Source: Pseudomonas sp. HAR-UPW-AIA-41
GTDB taxonomy: Bacteria > Pseudomonadota > Gammaproteobacteria > Pseudomonadales > Pseudomonadaceae
Direction: 5' to 3'
NCBI RefSeq assembly: GCF_002304225.1
Contig: NZ_NSLB01000006.1
Span: 124,001-188,000, forward strand
DNA length: 64,000 bases
This document shows positions 1 through 9,154 of this stretch, piece by piece; position 1 is the first letter of the stretch; every line of letters begins with the position of its first letter. The notes beneath the pieces were generated by a model that had not been told where the DNA came from, did not search any database, and worked only from the letters and a program-made list of their open reading frames with translations. The position numbers were made by a program, and so were the translations under genes.

Positions 1-114
1 GAAGAACAGGCGCACTATCTCGTGACCGCCAGCCAGCGTGGCCTCGGCAAAGCGCAGGGCACGGCGGGCAGCCGGGGAGTGGGCAGGGGCGTGCAGGGCG
101 ATGGCAAATTTCAT
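1..114 (-). CDS. tusD: Sulfurtransferase TusD, N-terminal part (cut by window edge)
   Basis: The first 38 codons of a DsrE-family protein are visible, starting at an ATG at 114 and running off the left edge. The opening residues (MKFAIALHAPAHSP, then RRALRFAEATLAGGHEIVRLFF) match the TusD start, with the family's conserved AGGHEIVRLFF segment. TusD belongs to the TusBCD sulfur relay that passes persulfide to TusE and MnmA for 2-thiouridine synthesis at tRNA position 34. The rest of the tus operon should lie to the left. The adjacent BI-1 family gene is the neighbour seen in P. aeruginosa. The active-site cysteine is outside the window. Confidence 0.85.
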   Translation of the reverse strand, partial: MKFAIALHAPAHSPAARRALRFAEATLAGGHEIVRLFF

Positions 115-175
115 CAGCGTCACTGGCAATCCATGAAGCCGCGCATGATAACGCCGTTTGGCGGCAAACAGGCAT

Positions 176-200
176 GAAAAAGCCCGCCGAAGCGGGCTTC
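176..200 (-). terminator. Rho-independent terminator of the BI-1 family gene
   Basis: Read on the minus strand this is GCCCGC, loop TTCG, GCGGGC, then a run of five T. It lies just after the stop codon of the BI-1 family gene and before tusD, so it separates the two transcripts. Confidence 0.8.
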
Positions 201-216
201 TCCAGAGACTGGTTGA

Positions 217-885
217 TCAGTCGTCGCTGCCCATGATGCCGAAGAGCTGCAGCAGGCTGACAAACAGGTTGTAGATGGACACATACAGGCTGATAGTCGC
301 CATGATGTAGTTGCGCTCACCGCCGTGGATGATCTCGCTGGTCTGGTAGAGGATCGCCGCGGAGGAGAACAGCACGAAGCCGGCGCTGATCGCCAGTTGC
401 AGGCCGCTGATCTGGAAGAAGATGCTTACCAGGGTAGCGCCCAGCAGGACGAAGAAACCGGCGGTAAGGAAGCCGCTGAGGAAGCTCATGTCCTTGCGGG
501 TAGTCAGCACATAAGCCGACAGGCCGCAGAACACCAGCGCGGTCATGGCAAAGGCCGCCGTGATCACCTCGCCACCATTGGCCATGCCCAGGTAGCGGTT
601 GAGGATCGGGCCGAGCGTGTAGCCCATGAAGCCAGTCAGGGCAAAGGTCGACAGCAGACCCCAGGCCGAGTTGCGCAGCTTGACGGTGAGGAAGAACAGA
701 CCGTAGAAACCGATCAGAACGACGAAAATGTTCGGATAGGCTGCGTTCATCTGCTGCGCCATGTAGGCGACCAGGCCGCTGAAGCCGAGGGTCATGGCCA
801 GCAGGCCATAGGTGTTGCGCAGTACGGAGCTGACCTGCGTCTGCTCACCCTGAAGTTGCTCGATGGAATAGGGTTGTTGTTGCAT
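217..885 (-). CDS. yccA: Bax inhibitor-1/YccA family inner membrane protein
   Basis: A 222-residue protein with about seven hydrophobic segments from residue 30 to the end, and the acidic C-terminus (GIMGSDD) typical of bacterial BI-1/YccA proteins. E. coli YccA is an inner-membrane substrate and modulator of the FtsH protease; a similar role here is inference. The ATG at 885 ([11 protein letters not shown]) is chosen because GGGAG lies seven bases upstream; longer in-frame starts upstream have no such site. It is a single-gene unit closed by its own hairpin, next to tusD as in P. aeruginosa. Confidence 0.88.
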   Translation of the reverse strand: MQQQPYSIEQLQGEQTQVSSVLRNTYGLLAMTLGFSGLVAYMAQQMNAAYPNIFVVLIGFYGLFFLTVKLRNSAWGLLSTFALTGFMGYTLGPILNRYLGMANGGEVITAAFAMTALVFCGLSAYVLTTRKDMSFLSGFLTAGFFVLLGATLVSIFFQISGLQLAISAGFVLFSSAAILYQTSEIIHGGERNYIMATISLYVSIYNLFVSLLQLFGIMGSDD

Positions 886-1037
886 GACATCACTCCCAGT
901 GATTGGACAGTCCCTGACCAGGGTTTGAGGCGAGCATAGCAAATCCACTGCGGCAACCAACCACAGGTATTTATCAGGTTGTTGCAGTGCAGCGCACTTT
1001 CTTCCTGTTGCTGATGAAATGCCGGCAAATCAACTAT

Positions 1038-1065
1038 TTGAAAGGCGAAAAGGTTGCGGTAGTAT
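1038..1065 (+). promoter_or_regulatory. Sigma-70 promoter of tRNA-Ser
   Basis: TTGAAA (1038-1043), a 16-base spacer and TAGTAT (1060-1065), followed by a GC-rich discriminator (TGCCGCCCGC), as is usual for stable RNA promoters under stringent control. The tRNA begins 17 bases after the -10. Confidence 0.65.
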
Positions 1066-1082
1066 TGCCGCCCGCATACGCC

Positions 1083-1172
1083 GGAAGCGTGGCAGAGCGG
1101 TTGAATGCAACGGTCTTGAAAACCGTCGAAGGGGAAACTCTTCCGTGAGTTCGAATCTCACCGCTTCCGCCA
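1083..1172 (+). tRNA. tRNA-Ser(UGA)
   Basis: A 90-nt class II tRNA. The acceptor arms GGAAGCG (1083-1089) and CGCTTCC (1162-1168) pair fully; the anticodon loop CTTGAAA gives UGA; a long variable arm and the T-arm GTTCGAATC are present; CCA is encoded. It stands alone with its own promoter between the BI-1 gene and gacA. Confidence 0.97.
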
Positions 1173-1287
1173 TATTTGCTCTGCCTGCGCGCTGCGCAGG
1201 TGAGCCAGAGCCACAGGCAGCAGCCCGTCTGGCATTCCGAACAAGACCGCTCAATGGATGGCGGCTCGCGTTTAGGCGAGGTGATGT

Positions 1288-1932
1288 GTGATTCGTGTTC
1301 TGGTGGTCGATGACCACGATCTGGTTCGCACAGGCATTACCCGCATGCTGGCCGATATCAGCGGCCTGCAAGTGGTCGGTGAAGCCGAAACGGGCGAGGA
1401 AGCCCTGAAAAAGGTTCGCGAACTCAAGCCAGACGTCGTCCTCATGGACGTCAAGATGCCCGGCATCGGCGGCCTTGAGGCTACCCGCAAGCTGCAGCAC
1501 AGCCATCCCGATACCAAAGTCGTTGCTGTCACCGTGTGCGAGGATGATCCGTTCCCCACGCGCCTGATGCAGGCGGGTGCCGCCGGCTATCTGACCAAGG
1601 GCGCCGCTCTAGAGGAAATGGTTCAGGCCATTCGCCAGGTTTTTGCCGGGCAGCGCTATATCAGCCCGCAGATTGCCCAGCAGATGGCCCTCAAGTCGTT
1701 CCAGCCGAAAGCCAGCGAGTCGCCGTTCGAACTGTTGTCCGAGCGGGAGATCCAGATCGCTCTGATGATCGTCAGCTGCCAGAAGGTGCAGGACATTTCC
1801 GACAAGCTGTGCCTGTCGCCCAAAACGGTCAACACCTACCGTTACCGCATCTTCGAAAAACTGGACATCACCAGCGACGTCGAATTGGCCTTGCTGGCCG
1901 TGCGGCATGGCATGGTCGATGCCGGCGCCTGA
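1288..1932 (+). CDS. gacA: Response regulator GacA
   Basis: 214 residues: a receiver domain (about 1-120) with the acidic pair D8/D9, phosphoacceptor D54 in VVLMDVK and K104 in the YLTKGA loop, then a LuxR-type helix-turn-helix (about 147-205, with [12 protein letters not shown] and [12 protein letters not shown]). GacA is phosphorylated by GacS and activates the small RNAs that titrate RsmA/CsrA, controlling secondary metabolism, motility and biofilm. Start is the GTG at 1288, with GAGG five bases upstream; the protein begins [16 protein letters not shown] as in other pseudomonads. Its 3' end overlaps uvrC, the conserved gacA-uvrC arrangement of gammaproteobacteria. Confidence 0.97.
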   Translation: MIRVLVVDDHDLVRTGITRMLADISGLQVVGEAETGEEALKKVRELKPDVVLMDVKMPGIGGLEATRKLQHSHPDTKVVAVTVCEDDPFPTRLMQAGAAGYLTKGAALEEMVQAIRQVFAGQRYISPQIAQQMALKSFQPKASESPFELLSEREIQIALMIVSCQKVQDISDKLCLSPKTVNTYRYRIFEKLDITSDVELALLAVRHGMVDAGA

Positions 1933-3757
1933 AGCCAGCCCGGCATTCGACGCCTCGGCCTTCCTCGCTCACTGCAGCAGCCATCCCGGCGTCTACCGCA
2001 TGCAGGATGGCGAAGGCCGTCTGCTATATGTCGGCAAAGCCAAGAACCTGAAAAAGCGTCTTGCCAGCTATTTCCGCAAGACCGGCCTGGCACCCAAGAC
2101 CGCGGCACTGGTCGCGCGCATCGCCCAGATCGACACCACCATCACCGCCAATGAAACCGAAGCCCTGCTGCTCGAGCAGACGCTGATCAAGGAATGGCGG
2201 CCGCCGTACAACATCCTGCTGCGCGACGACAAATCCTACCCTTATGTCTTGCTCGGGGAGGGCGACTTTCCGCAACTGGGTATTCATCGCGGCGCAAAGA
2301 AGGCCAAGGGGCGTTACTTCGGGCCATACCCCAGCGCCGGAGCCATCCGTGAGAGCCTCAATCTGCTGCAGAAAACCTTTCAGGTCCGGCAGTGTGAGGA
2401 CAGCTATTACAAGAACCGCACGCGACCGTGCCTGCAGTACCAGATCAAGCGCTGCAAGGCGCCCTGTGTCGGTCTGGTAGAACCTGCGGAATATGCCGAG
2501 GACGTGCGCCTCTCTGTACTGTTCCTGGAGGGACGCAGCAATCAGCTAACTGACGAGCTGAGCCGCAATATGGAACAGGCGGCCATGACCCTGGATTTCG
2601 AACGCGCAGCCGAATTGCGCGATCAGATCGCGCTGCTGCGCCGCGTGCAGGATCAGCAGAGCATGGAAGGCGGCAGTGGCGACGTCGACATTATCGCTGC
2701 GGTGGTCAACCCGGGCGGTGCCTGCGTTCATCTGCTCAGCGTACGTGGTGGCCGCGTGCTGGGCAGCAAGAACTTCTACCCGCAGGTCGCCATCGAGGAG
2801 GAGGGCGGCGATGTGCTGATGGCCTTCCTTGCCCAGTATTACCTGGGCAGCCAAGAACGTGAGGTACCCAGCGAGCTGATCGTCAACGTGCAGCATGAAG
2901 ACCTGCCGACCCTGGCCGGCGCTATTGCCAGCCAGCGCGGGCGCCAGCCTGAAATCAGTGTGCGGGTACGCGGCACCCGAGCCAAGTGGCAGCAATTGGC
3001 CCTGACCAATGCCGAGCAGGCCCTCGGCGCCCGCCTGGCTAACCGTCAGCATCTGGCAGCGCGCTTTGAGGCACTGGCCGATGCACTGGATTTCGCCGAA
3101 CCCTTGCAGCGTCTGGAGTGTTTCGACATCAGCCACTCCAGCGGTGAGGCCACCGTTGCCTCTTGCGTGGTATTCGGCCCCGAAGGCCCGCTCAAGTCGG
3201 ATTACCGTCGCTACAACATCGAAGGCATTACCGGTGGCGACGACTATGCAGCCATGCACCAGGCCCTGACGCGACGCTTCAGCAAGGTCAAGGACGGCGA
3301 GGGCAAGCGCCCTGACATCCTGCTGATTGACGGGGGTAAAGGCCAGCTGGCCATGGCTCAGGCTGTCATGCAGGAGCTAGGCCTCACCGATCAGGTGCTG
3401 CTTGGCGTGGCCAAAGGGGTGACGCGCAAGCCCGGGCTGGAAACCCTCTACCTCAATGATGCCGAGCACGAATTCACCCTGCCGGCCGATTCCCCGGCCC
3501 TGCACCTGATCCAGCAGGTGCGCGATGAGGCGCACCGATTTGCCATCACCGGCCATCGTGCGCGCCGCGGCAAGGCCCGGCGCACCTCAAGTCTGGAAGA
3601 TGTGCCCGGCATAGGCCCCAAGCGTCGGCGCGACCTGCTCAAGCATTTCGGCGGGTTGCAGGAGCTGGGTCGCGCCAGTATTGATGAGATCGCCAAAGCG
3701 CCGGGTATTAGCAAAAAGCTCGCCGAGTCGATTTATGCGGTGCTGCACAGCGAGTAG
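1919..3757 (+). CDS. uvrC: Excinuclease ABC subunit C
   Basis: About 612 residues. The GIY-YIG nuclease at the N-terminus shows GVY (24-26) and YVG (37-39) and makes the 3' incision. A UVR motif near 205-235 ([13 protein letters not shown]) contacts UvrB. A C-terminal RNase H-like endonuclease ([19 protein letters not shown]) makes the 5' incision, followed by paired helix-hairpin-helix motifs ([26 protein letters not shown]). The start overlaps the end of gacA. The ATG at 1919 is preferred; one four codons earlier (1907) is possible, and neither has a clear ribosome binding site, suggesting coupling to gacA translation. Confidence 0.96.
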   Translation: MPAPEASPAFDASAFLAHCSSHPGVYRMQDGEGRLLYVGKAKNLKKRLASYFRKTGLAPKTAALVARIAQIDTTITANETEALLLEQTLIKEWRPPYNILLRDDKSYPYVLLGEGDFPQLGIHRGAKKAKGRYFGPYPSAGAIRESLNLLQKTFQVRQCEDSYYKNRTRPCLQYQIKRCKAPCVGLVEPAEYAEDVRLSVLFLEGRSNQLTDELSRNMEQAAMTLDFERAAELRDQIALLRRVQDQQSMEGGSGDVDIIAAVVNPGGACVHLLSVRGGRVLGSKNFYPQVAIEEEGGDVLMAFLAQYYLGSQEREVPSELIVNVQHEDLPTLAGAIASQRGRQPEISVRVRGTRAKWQQLALTNAEQALGARLANRQHLAARFEALADALDFAEPLQRLECFDISHSSGEATVASCVVFGPEGPLKSDYRRYNIEGITGGDDYAAMHQALTRRFSKVKDGEGKRPDILLIDGGKGQLAMAQAVMQELGLTDQVLLGVAKGVTRKPGLETLYLNDAEHEFTLPADSPALHLIQQVRDEAHRFAITGHRARRGKARRTSSLEDVPGIGPKRRRDLLKHFGGLQELGRASIDEIAKAPGISKKLAESIYAVLHSE

Positions 3758-3788
3758 AATCGCGCCACTTCCTGTTGCGAACAGACTG

Positions 3789-4352
3789 ATGACCAATATT
3801 CCGAACCTGCTGACCCTGCTGCGCGTGCTGCTCATCCCGGTCTTCATCCTGTTGTTCTATCTCCCCTTTGCGTGGAGCTACCTCGCCGCCAGTGCGGTGT
3901 TTGCCGTCGCCAGCCTGACCGACTGGCTGGATGGCTACCTTGCGCGGCGCTGGGAGCAGAGCACGCCATTTGGTGCATTCCTTGACCCGGTGGCAGATAA
4001 GCTGATGGTGGCTGTCGCCCTGGTGATGCTGGTAGAGGAGCACGCCAGCTTCTGGTTGACCCTGCCTGCGGTGATTATCATCGGCCGCGAGATAGTGGTT
4101 TCCGCGCTGCGTGAATGGATGGCCGAACTGGGCGCACGTGCTCAGGTGGCGGTATCCAATCTGGGCAAATGGAAGACCACCGCACAGATGGTCGCGCTGG
4201 TCATTCTGATTGCCAATCCGCCGCAACTCTCGGTTTATGTAGTGCTGGGTTACCTGCTGCTGATCGTAGCGGCGGTGCTCACACTGTGGTCCATGGCGCA
4301 GTATCTGCTGGCTGCCTGGCCACACCTCAGCACCGAAGTCGAAAAAAAATAA
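3789..4352 (+). CDS. pgsA: CDP-diacylglycerol--glycerol-3-phosphate 3-phosphatidyltransferase
   Basis: 187 residues with four or five membrane segments. The CDP-alcohol phosphotransferase signature lies near residues 37-65 ([11 protein letters not shown] ... [10 protein letters not shown]), with the DG-x2-AR-x8-G-x3-D-x3-D spacing. The enzyme makes phosphatidylglycerol phosphate, the committed step to phosphatidylglycerol and cardiolipin. The ATG at 3789 ([12 protein letters not shown]) is chosen over longer upstream frames because it matches the family start. It sits 31 bases after uvrC in the conserved uvrC-pgsA pair and is followed by a tRNA cluster. Confidence 0.95.
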   Translation: MTNIPNLLTLLRVLLIPVFILLFYLPFAWSYLAASAVFAVASLTDWLDGYLARRWEQSTPFGAFLDPVADKLMVAVALVMLVEEHASFWLTLPAVIIIGREIVVSALREWMAELGARAQVAVSNLGKWKTTAQMVALVILIANPPQLSVYVVLGYLLLIVAAVLTLWSMAQYLLAAWPHLSTEVEKK

Positions 4353-4370
4353 ACTTTTTGAATCAAGGGG

Positions 4371-4398
4371 TTGACGAGCGTTTTTAAAACGCTAGAAT
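4371..4398 (+). promoter_or_regulatory. Sigma-70 promoter of the tRNA-Gly/tRNA-Cys unit
   Basis: TTGACG (4371-4376), a 16-base spacer and TAGAAT (4393-4398), followed by the G/C-rich GGCCCCCG discriminator. It drives the tRNAs starting at 4420 and lies directly after the pgsA stop. Confidence 0.7.
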
Positions 4399-4419
4399 GG
4401 CCCCCGTCAGCACGACAAC

Positions 4420-4495
<76 letters not shown>

Positions 4496-4501
4496 AATTT
4501 T

Positions 4502-4522
4502 ACGGGCCGTAATACGGCCCGT
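4502..4522 (+). repeat. Perfect hairpin between tRNA-Gly and tRNA-Cys
   Basis: The 9-base arms ACGGGCCGT and ACGGCCCGT with a 3-base AAT loop are followed by TTTG rather than a long T run. It is either a processing hairpin of the dicistronic tRNA precursor or a weak terminator; the short U tract favours processing or partial readthrough. Confidence 0.6.
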
Positions 4523-4531
4523 TTGCATAAT

Positions 4532-4605
4532 GGCTGAGTAGCAGAGTGGTTATGCACCGGATTGCAAATCCGTGAACGCCGGTTCGATTCCGACCTCAGC
4601 CTCCA
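4532..4605 (+). tRNA. tRNA-Cys(GCA)
   Basis: 74 nt. Acceptor arms GGCTGAG and CTCAGCC; anticodon loop ATTGCAAA gives GCA; T-arm GTTCGATTC; encoded CCA. No separate promoter is evident, so it is probably cotranscribed with tRNA-Gly. Confidence 0.97.
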
Positions 4606-4609
4606 TATG

Positions 4610-4645
4610 AAAAGCCCCGTAGATTTCAGATGTACGGGGCTTTTT
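4610..4645 (+). terminator. Rho-independent terminator after tRNA-Cys
   Basis: The arms AAAAGCCCCGTA (4610-4621) and TACGGGGCTTTTT (4633-4645) form a strong stem ending in five T, so the Gly-Cys transcript should end here and tRNA-Leu should be a separate unit. Confidence 0.85.
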
Positions 4646-4674
4646 GTTTGTCCTAACGGAACTGCCTGCACGCC

Positions 4675-4703
4675 TTGCAGGCTTCCGAATGGACTTATAT
4701 AGT
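4675..4703 (+). promoter_or_regulatory. Candidate sigma-70 promoter of tRNA-Leu
   Basis: TTGCAG (4675-4680), a 17-base spacer and TATAGT (4698-4703), followed by a CCCGGCC discriminator. It lies after the terminator that closes the Gly-Cys unit and 37 bases before tRNA-Leu. Confidence 0.55.
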
Positions 4704-4739
4704 CCCGGCCAGCCACGGCTTTGGCCGGGAAGCGCTACC

Positions 4740-4826
4740 GCCCCGATGGCGAAATCGGTAGACGCAGGAGACTTAAAATCTCTCGACCTCACGGTCATGC
4801 CGGTTCGAGTCCGGCTCGGGGCACCA
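4740..4826 (+). tRNA. tRNA-Leu(UAA)
   Basis: 87-nt class II tRNA. Acceptor arms GCCCCGA and TCGGGGC; anticodon loop CTTAAAA gives UAA; long variable arm; T-arm GTTCGAGTC; encoded CCA. It completes the Gly-Cys-Leu cluster that follows pgsA in pseudomonads. Confidence 0.97.
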
Positions 4827-4908
4827 CCTTCAGCAACTTTTTGCGCAACGCTTGCACAAGTCCTAACTTCGCGTGAATCTGGCGGGACTTCAGCCTGCGA
4901 GACATGTC

Positions 4909-5244
4909 ATGCGCACATCTGCCGTTTTCCTCATCTGCAGCACAGTCTTTGCTCCGTTCGTAGTGTCCCAGGCCGAGACACGAAACATGCAGCCGATCGA
5001 GCGGGTGTACGTCAGCCCCGGGGCTTCAGGCAGCATTGAGTCCTCGAGCAGTCAGCAGCGCTATGACGTGTACAACGGCACGCGGGTGCCCAGCGACGTC
5101 AGCAATACCCAGGTATATCGCTACGGCAGCGAGCAGACCCAGACCAGCGGAGGCTTGCGGCAGAGCACCGAGTATCCCGATGGCCGGGTAATTGAGCAGA
5201 CACCGGGACAGCGCACGGATGTGCAGCAGGGCTATCGCCCCTAG
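4909..5244 (+). CDS. Small secreted protein of unknown function
   Basis: 111 residues. It begins with a signal-peptide-like stretch (MRTSAVFLICSTVFAPFVVSQAE, likely cut near residue 23), followed by a mature part rich in Ser, Gln, Tyr and Gly with no hydrophobic segment and no cysteine. The tail repeats short polar turns (TPGQRTDVQQGYRP). I do not recognise a domain. The ATG at 4909 is chosen because it opens the signal peptide; an upstream in-frame ATG would bury it. The ribosome binding site is weak. It probably works in the periplasm or outside the cell; no neighbour suggests a role. Confidence 0.6.
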   Translation: MRTSAVFLICSTVFAPFVVSQAETRNMQPIERVYVSPGASGSIESSSSQQRYDVYNGTRVPSDVSNTQVYRYGSEQTQTSGGLRQSTEYPDGRVIEQTPGQRTDVQQGYRP

Positions 5245-5316
5245 TGTTCAGCGCACAAAGTTGCTGGTTTACTACGCGCCGTTCTCAACCCTCCATCAAT
5301 GACAAGGACTGCCTGA

Positions 5317-6258
5317 ATGGCCGGAACCAGCCTGCTTGCTCTACTCGATGATATTGCCAGCGTACTCGACGATGTGTCGGTGATGACCAAAGTAGCCGCC
5401 AAGAAGACGGCGGGCGTACTGGGTGATGACCTGGCGCTCAATGCCCAGCAGGTCACCGGCGTGAAAGCCGATCGTGAACTGCCCGTGGTCTGGGCAGTGG
5501 CCAAGGGCTCGCTGCGCAACAAGCTGATTCTCGTACCGGCGGCGTTGCTCATCAGTGCTGTTGCACCCTGGCTGATTACCCCGTTGTTGATGCTGGGCGG
5601 GGCTTTCCTCTGTTTCGAAGGGTTCGAGAAGCTGGCGCACAAGTTTCTTCACAGCGCAGCTGAAACCGAGCAGGCGCATGCCGATGAAATAGCTGCCCTG
5701 CAGAACGAGAACATCGACCTGTTGGCCTTCGAACAGGACAAGATCAAAGGCGCCATCCGTACTGACTTTGTCCTCTCGGCGGAGATCATCGCCATTACCC
5801 TCGGAGTTGTCGCCGCCAGCAGCTTTGGCCAGCAACTCGCGGTCTTGTCTGGCATTGCGTTGCTGATGACCGTCGGGGTTTACGGTTTTGTTGCCGGCAT
5901 CGTCAAACTCGATGACGCCGGCCTGCATCTGCTGCAGCAACCCTCTGCCTTCAGCCAACGTATAGGCCGCGGCATACTGGCCTTTGCCCCCTGGCTGATG
6001 AAGGCTCTGTCGGTGGTCGGCACGGCGGCGATGTTCCTGGTCGGTGGAGGCATCCTCAGTCATGGCTGGCCTTGGGCTCATCATGCGATCCAGGCGGCCA
6101 CTCAGAGCCTTTCCAGTCTTGGCAGCGTCGGGCCTGCGCTGGCAGTCGTTACACCAACGCTGCTGGATGGCCTGCTGGGCATTGCCGCCGGTGCTGTCTG
6201 TCTGCTGCTGGTCAGCCTGAGCAGCAAACTGTGGCAACAGCTGCGGCCAAGCGCATAA
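5317..6258 (+). CDS. DUF808 family inner membrane protein
   Basis: 313 residues matching the DUF808 (YedI) family: the N-terminus [20 protein letters not shown] and the [12 protein letters not shown] segment are characteristic, as is the [10 protein letters not shown] motif after the first membrane hairpin. Six or more hydrophobic segments occur between about 70 and 305. The molecular function of the family is not known. A start with AAGGA upstream lies at 5317. It is monocistronic, between the small secreted protein and ugd. Confidence 0.85.
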   Translation: MAGTSLLALLDDIASVLDDVSVMTKVAAKKTAGVLGDDLALNAQQVTGVKADRELPVVWAVAKGSLRNKLILVPAALLISAVAPWLITPLLMLGGAFLCFEGFEKLAHKFLHSAAETEQAHADEIAALQNENIDLLAFEQDKIKGAIRTDFVLSAEIIAITLGVVAASSFGQQLAVLSGIALLMTVGVYGFVAGIVKLDDAGLHLLQQPSAFSQRIGRGILAFAPWLMKALSVVGTAAMFLVGGGILSHGWPWAHHAIQAATQSLSSLGSVGPALAVVTPTLLDGLLGIAAGAVCLLLVSLSSKLWQQLRPSA

Positions 6259-6346
6259 GCACTGTCATCGGCCCGTCGCTCACCTGTCACTCGCCTGCCA
6301 CGTAGCTGCGCTGCAATCGCCTTCAGCACAAGATGAGGGGCGGGCA

Positions 6347-7708
6347 ATGCAGCTATGCGTGATTGGCGCCGGCTATGTCGGACTGGTAACGGCGGCCTGT
6401 TTCGCCGAAATGGGCAATCGGGTGATCTGCGTGGAGCGCGACACAGCGCGCCTTGCGCAACTGCGAGGCGGCCGGAGTCCGATTTATGAGCCAGGCCTGG
6501 AAAGCCTGCTTGCCCAGCATCAGGCCAGCGGTCAGTTGAGTTTCAGCGCCAGCCTGCGCGGAGCAGTGCTGCACGCCGACGTGATCTTCATTGCGGTCGG
6601 CACGCCGCAGCAGGAGGATGGCTCGGCCGACCTGCGCCACGTGCTGGAAGCGGCTGATGAGCTGGGCAGGGTGCTGCGCAAGCCGTGCATCGTGGTCAAC
6701 AAGTCCACGGTGCCTGTCGGCAGCGCCGAGCGGGTCGAGCAGCGCATCCGCAATGCCTTACAGCAGCGCAGCCTGAACTTCAGTGTGCCGGTCCTGAGTA
6801 ATCCGGAATTTCTCAAGGAGGGCAGTGCGCTGGAGGACTTCACCCGCCCGGACCGGGTGATCATTGGCAGTGACTGCCCGCATGCGGGTGACGTATTGCG
6901 ACGGCTTTATGCCCCCTTCGTGCGCAACCATGAGCGCATCTTGCTGATGCCCCGGCGCGAAGCCGAGTTCAGCAAGTACGCCGCCAATGCATTTCTCGCC
7001 ACCAAGATCTCCTTTATCAACGAAATGGCCAGTTTGTGCGCCCGGCTTGGGGTGGATATCGAGCAGGTGCGGCGGGGTATCGGCAGTGACCGGCGCATTG
7101 GCACCCATTTCATCTACGCCGGTTGCGGCTATGGGGGCTCCTGCTTCCCCAAGGATGTGCGAGCCCTGATCCGCAGCGCCGAGCAGCTCGGGATCGAGCC
7201 CGGCGTATTGCGAGCGGTGGAGGCCCGCAATGCGCTGCAGAAGACGCTGCTGTTCCAGGCGTTGCGCGAACACTTCAGCGGGTTATTGCAAGGTCGTGTC
7301 GTCACGCTCTGGGGATTGGCATTCAAGCCGGGTACCGACGACCTGCGTGAGGCCCCGAGCCTGGTCTTGCTGGATGCACTGTTGCTAGCCGGCTGTCAGG
7401 TGCGTGCCTACGACCCGGTGGCGAATGCAGGAGTGGCCAGCCGTTATCCCAGGGAGGTCGCCAGTGGCCAGCTGCAACTCTGCGAAAGCGCCCTGGCGGC
7501 GGTGGAAGGCAGCGAAGCACTGGTACTGGTAACCGAGTGGAAACAGTTCCGCCAACCGGATTTTGCTCAGGTGCGCCAACTGATGCGCAGGCCATTGTTA
7601 CTGGATGGCCGCAATCTCTATGACCCTGCTGAACTACGCGCGCTGGGTTTTGTCTATCAGGGCGTCGGTCGCGCTATTCAGGGGCATTGTAAGGAAGAGG
7701 CCGCCTGA
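6347..7708 (+). CDS. ugd: UDP-glucose 6-dehydrogenase
   Basis: 453 residues. N-terminal NAD-binding Rossmann motif GAGYVG (7-12), central dimerisation helix domain, and catalytic Cys266 in GCGYGGSCFPKD; the C-terminal UDP-binding domain contains LWGLAFKPGTDDLREAPS. It oxidises UDP-glucose twice to UDP-glucuronate, a precursor for surface polysaccharides and for sugar modification. Its substrate is made by galU, 48 bases downstream, so the pair forms a small UDP-sugar operon as in P. aeruginosa. Confidence 0.95.
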   Translation: MQLCVIGAGYVGLVTAACFAEMGNRVICVERDTARLAQLRGGRSPIYEPGLESLLAQHQASGQLSFSASLRGAVLHADVIFIAVGTPQQEDGSADLRHVLEAADELGRVLRKPCIVVNKSTVPVGSAERVEQRIRNALQQRSLNFSVPVLSNPEFLKEGSALEDFTRPDRVIIGSDCPHAGDVLRRLYAPFVRNHERILLMPRREAEFSKYAANAFLATKISFINEMASLCARLGVDIEQVRRGIGSDRRIGTHFIYAGCGYGGSCFPKDVRALIRSAEQLGIEPGVLRAVEARNALQKTLLFQALREHFSGLLQGRVVTLWGLAFKPGTDDLREAPSLVLLDALLLAGCQVRAYDPVANAGVASRYPREVASGQLQLCESALAAVEGSEALVLVTEWKQFRQPDFAQVRQLMRRPLLLDGRNLYDPAELRALGFVYQGVGRAIQGHCKEEAA

Positions 7709-7756
7709 TTAGACTGCGCGGCATTTACTGGCCCACCCCTCAACACTAGGTTTGTC

Positions 7757-8596
7757 ATGATCAAGAAATGCCTGTTCCCGGCTGCTGGTTACGGTACTCG
7801 TTTTCTGCCTGCCACCAAGGCCATGCCCAAGGAAATGCTGCCGGTGGTCAACAAGCCACTCATTCAGTACGGTGTTGAGGAGGCTCTGGAAGCCGGCCTG
7901 AGCGAGATCGCCATGGTTACCGGTCGTGGCAAGCGCGCACTTGAAGACCATTTCGATATCAGCTACGAGTTGGAGCACCAGATTCAGGGGACCGACAAGG
8001 AGAAGTACCTCGTCGGTATCCGTCGCCTGATTGATGAGTGCTCGTTCTCCTATACCCGCCAGGTCGAAATGAAAGGCCTGGGTCATGCGATCCTCTGTGG
8101 CCGTCCGCTGATAGGTGACGAGCCCTTCGCCGTGGTACTGGCCGATGACCTGTGCTTCAACCTGGAAGGTGACGGCGTGCTGCAGCAGATGGTCAAGCTG
8201 TACAACCAGTTCCGCTGCTCCATCGTCGCGATTCAGGAAGTCCCTAAAGAAGAGACCTCCAAGTACGGTGTGATTGCCGGCGAGATGATCCGTGACGACA
8301 TCTACCGGGTGAACAGCATGGTCGAGAAGCCCAAGCCGGAAGATGCTCCGTCGAACCTGGCGATCATCGGCCGCTACATTCTCACTCCGGATATCTTCGA
8401 TCTGATCGAGCAGACCGAACCGGGTAAGGGTGGCGAAATCCAGATCACCGATGCCCTGATGAAGCAGGCCCAGGACGGCTGTGTGATTGCCTACAAATTC
8501 AAGGGCAAGCGTTTCGACTGCGGTGGCGCCGAGGGTTACATCGAGGCGACCAACTTCTGCTACGAAAACCTCTACAAGACCGGCAAGGCCTACTAA
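7757..8596 (+). CDS. galU: UTP--glucose-1-phosphate uridylyltransferase
   Basis: 279 residues, the full family length. The nucleotidyltransferase signature GYGTRFLPATKAMPKEMLP lies at 11-29, the substrate lysine region VEKPKPEDAPS near 190, and the C-terminal GYIEATNFCYENL end is intact. It makes UDP-glucose for lipopolysaccharide core, exopolysaccharide and, through Ugd, UDP-glucuronate. It follows ugd closely and ends at a strong bidirectional hairpin. Confidence 0.97.
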   Translation: MIKKCLFPAAGYGTRFLPATKAMPKEMLPVVNKPLIQYGVEEALEAGLSEIAMVTGRGKRALEDHFDISYELEHQIQGTDKEKYLVGIRRLIDECSFSYTRQVEMKGLGHAILCGRPLIGDEPFAVVLADDLCFNLEGDGVLQQMVKLYNQFRCSIVAIQEVPKEETSKYGVIAGEMIRDDIYRVNSMVEKPKPEDAPSNLAIIGRYILTPDIFDLIEQTEPGKGGEIQITDALMKQAQDGCVIAYKFKGKRFDCGGAEGYIEATNFCYENLYKTGKAY

Positions 8597-8609
8597 GCCA
8601 GACGGTCCT

Positions 8610-8637
8610 CACAAAGCCACCTACGGGTGGCTTTGTG
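8610..8637. terminator. Bidirectional terminator between galU and the VOC gene
   Basis: Perfect 12-base arms CACAAAGCCACC and GGTGGCTTTGTG around a TACG loop, with A/T tracts on both sides. It serves galU on the plus strand and the VOC gene on the minus strand, whose stop codon lies inside the loop. Confidence 0.75.
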
Positions 8638-9064
8638 CATTCTGGGGAATAGGCACTTGTTCAGCGCCCGGCCCCAGCGGCTGGCCGTAACTGAACTCGA
8701 CATAGTTACCGTTTGGGTCTCGCAGCCCGCAGTAGTACCCAACAGGGTAGGGCTCATCACGCGGCGGCCAGATCAGACATCCCTCGCGTAAGGCTTCCGC
8801 GGCGATGGCATCCACGGCCGCCCGACTCTCCACGGCGAAGCCGAAGTGACTGTAGTCAGTCGCCGACAGGTTGCGGTCAACACCGCCCGGCATCATGACC
8901 AGGATAAAGCTGTGCTCCTTGCCCGGCTCGCTCATCCAGACGATCCGCGAGCCCTTGCCGGGCCGCTGGTGAATCACCACCATGCCGCAGAATCGTTCAT
9001 AGAAGGCAATGCAGGCGTCCAGATCGACAACATGCAAGGCAATATGGGTGAGGGTGGGGCGCAT
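8621..9064 (-). CDS. VOC (glyoxalase/dioxygenase) superfamily protein
   Basis: 147 residues with two betaalphabetabetabeta units: LTHIALHVVDLDACIAFYERF at the start and YSHFGFAVESRAAVDAIAAEA in the second half, ending in LRDPNGNYVEFSYGQ. Putative metal ligands are His in the HIALHV and HFGFAV strands and the Glu of YVEF. The substrate is unknown; a ring-cleaving or glyoxalase-type reaction is possible. The second ATG (9064) is the start because GGAGG lies six bases upstream. It is divergent from gor, as in P. aeruginosa. Confidence 0.85.
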   Translation of the reverse strand: MRPTLTHIALHVVDLDACIAFYERFCGMVVIHQRPGKGSRIVWMSEPGKEHSFILVMMPGGVDRNLSATDYSHFGFAVESRAAVDAIAAEALREGCLIWPPRDEPYPVGYYCGLRDPNGNYVEFSYGQPLGPGAEQVPIPQNAQSHP

Positions 9065-9154
9065 GACGTTCCTCCGCATGATGCTGCACAGGCCCGGTTA
9101 TCGGCAGCCAGGCTCAACTTGCGTATGCTGGCGGCCTGATTCAGGAGAATAGCC

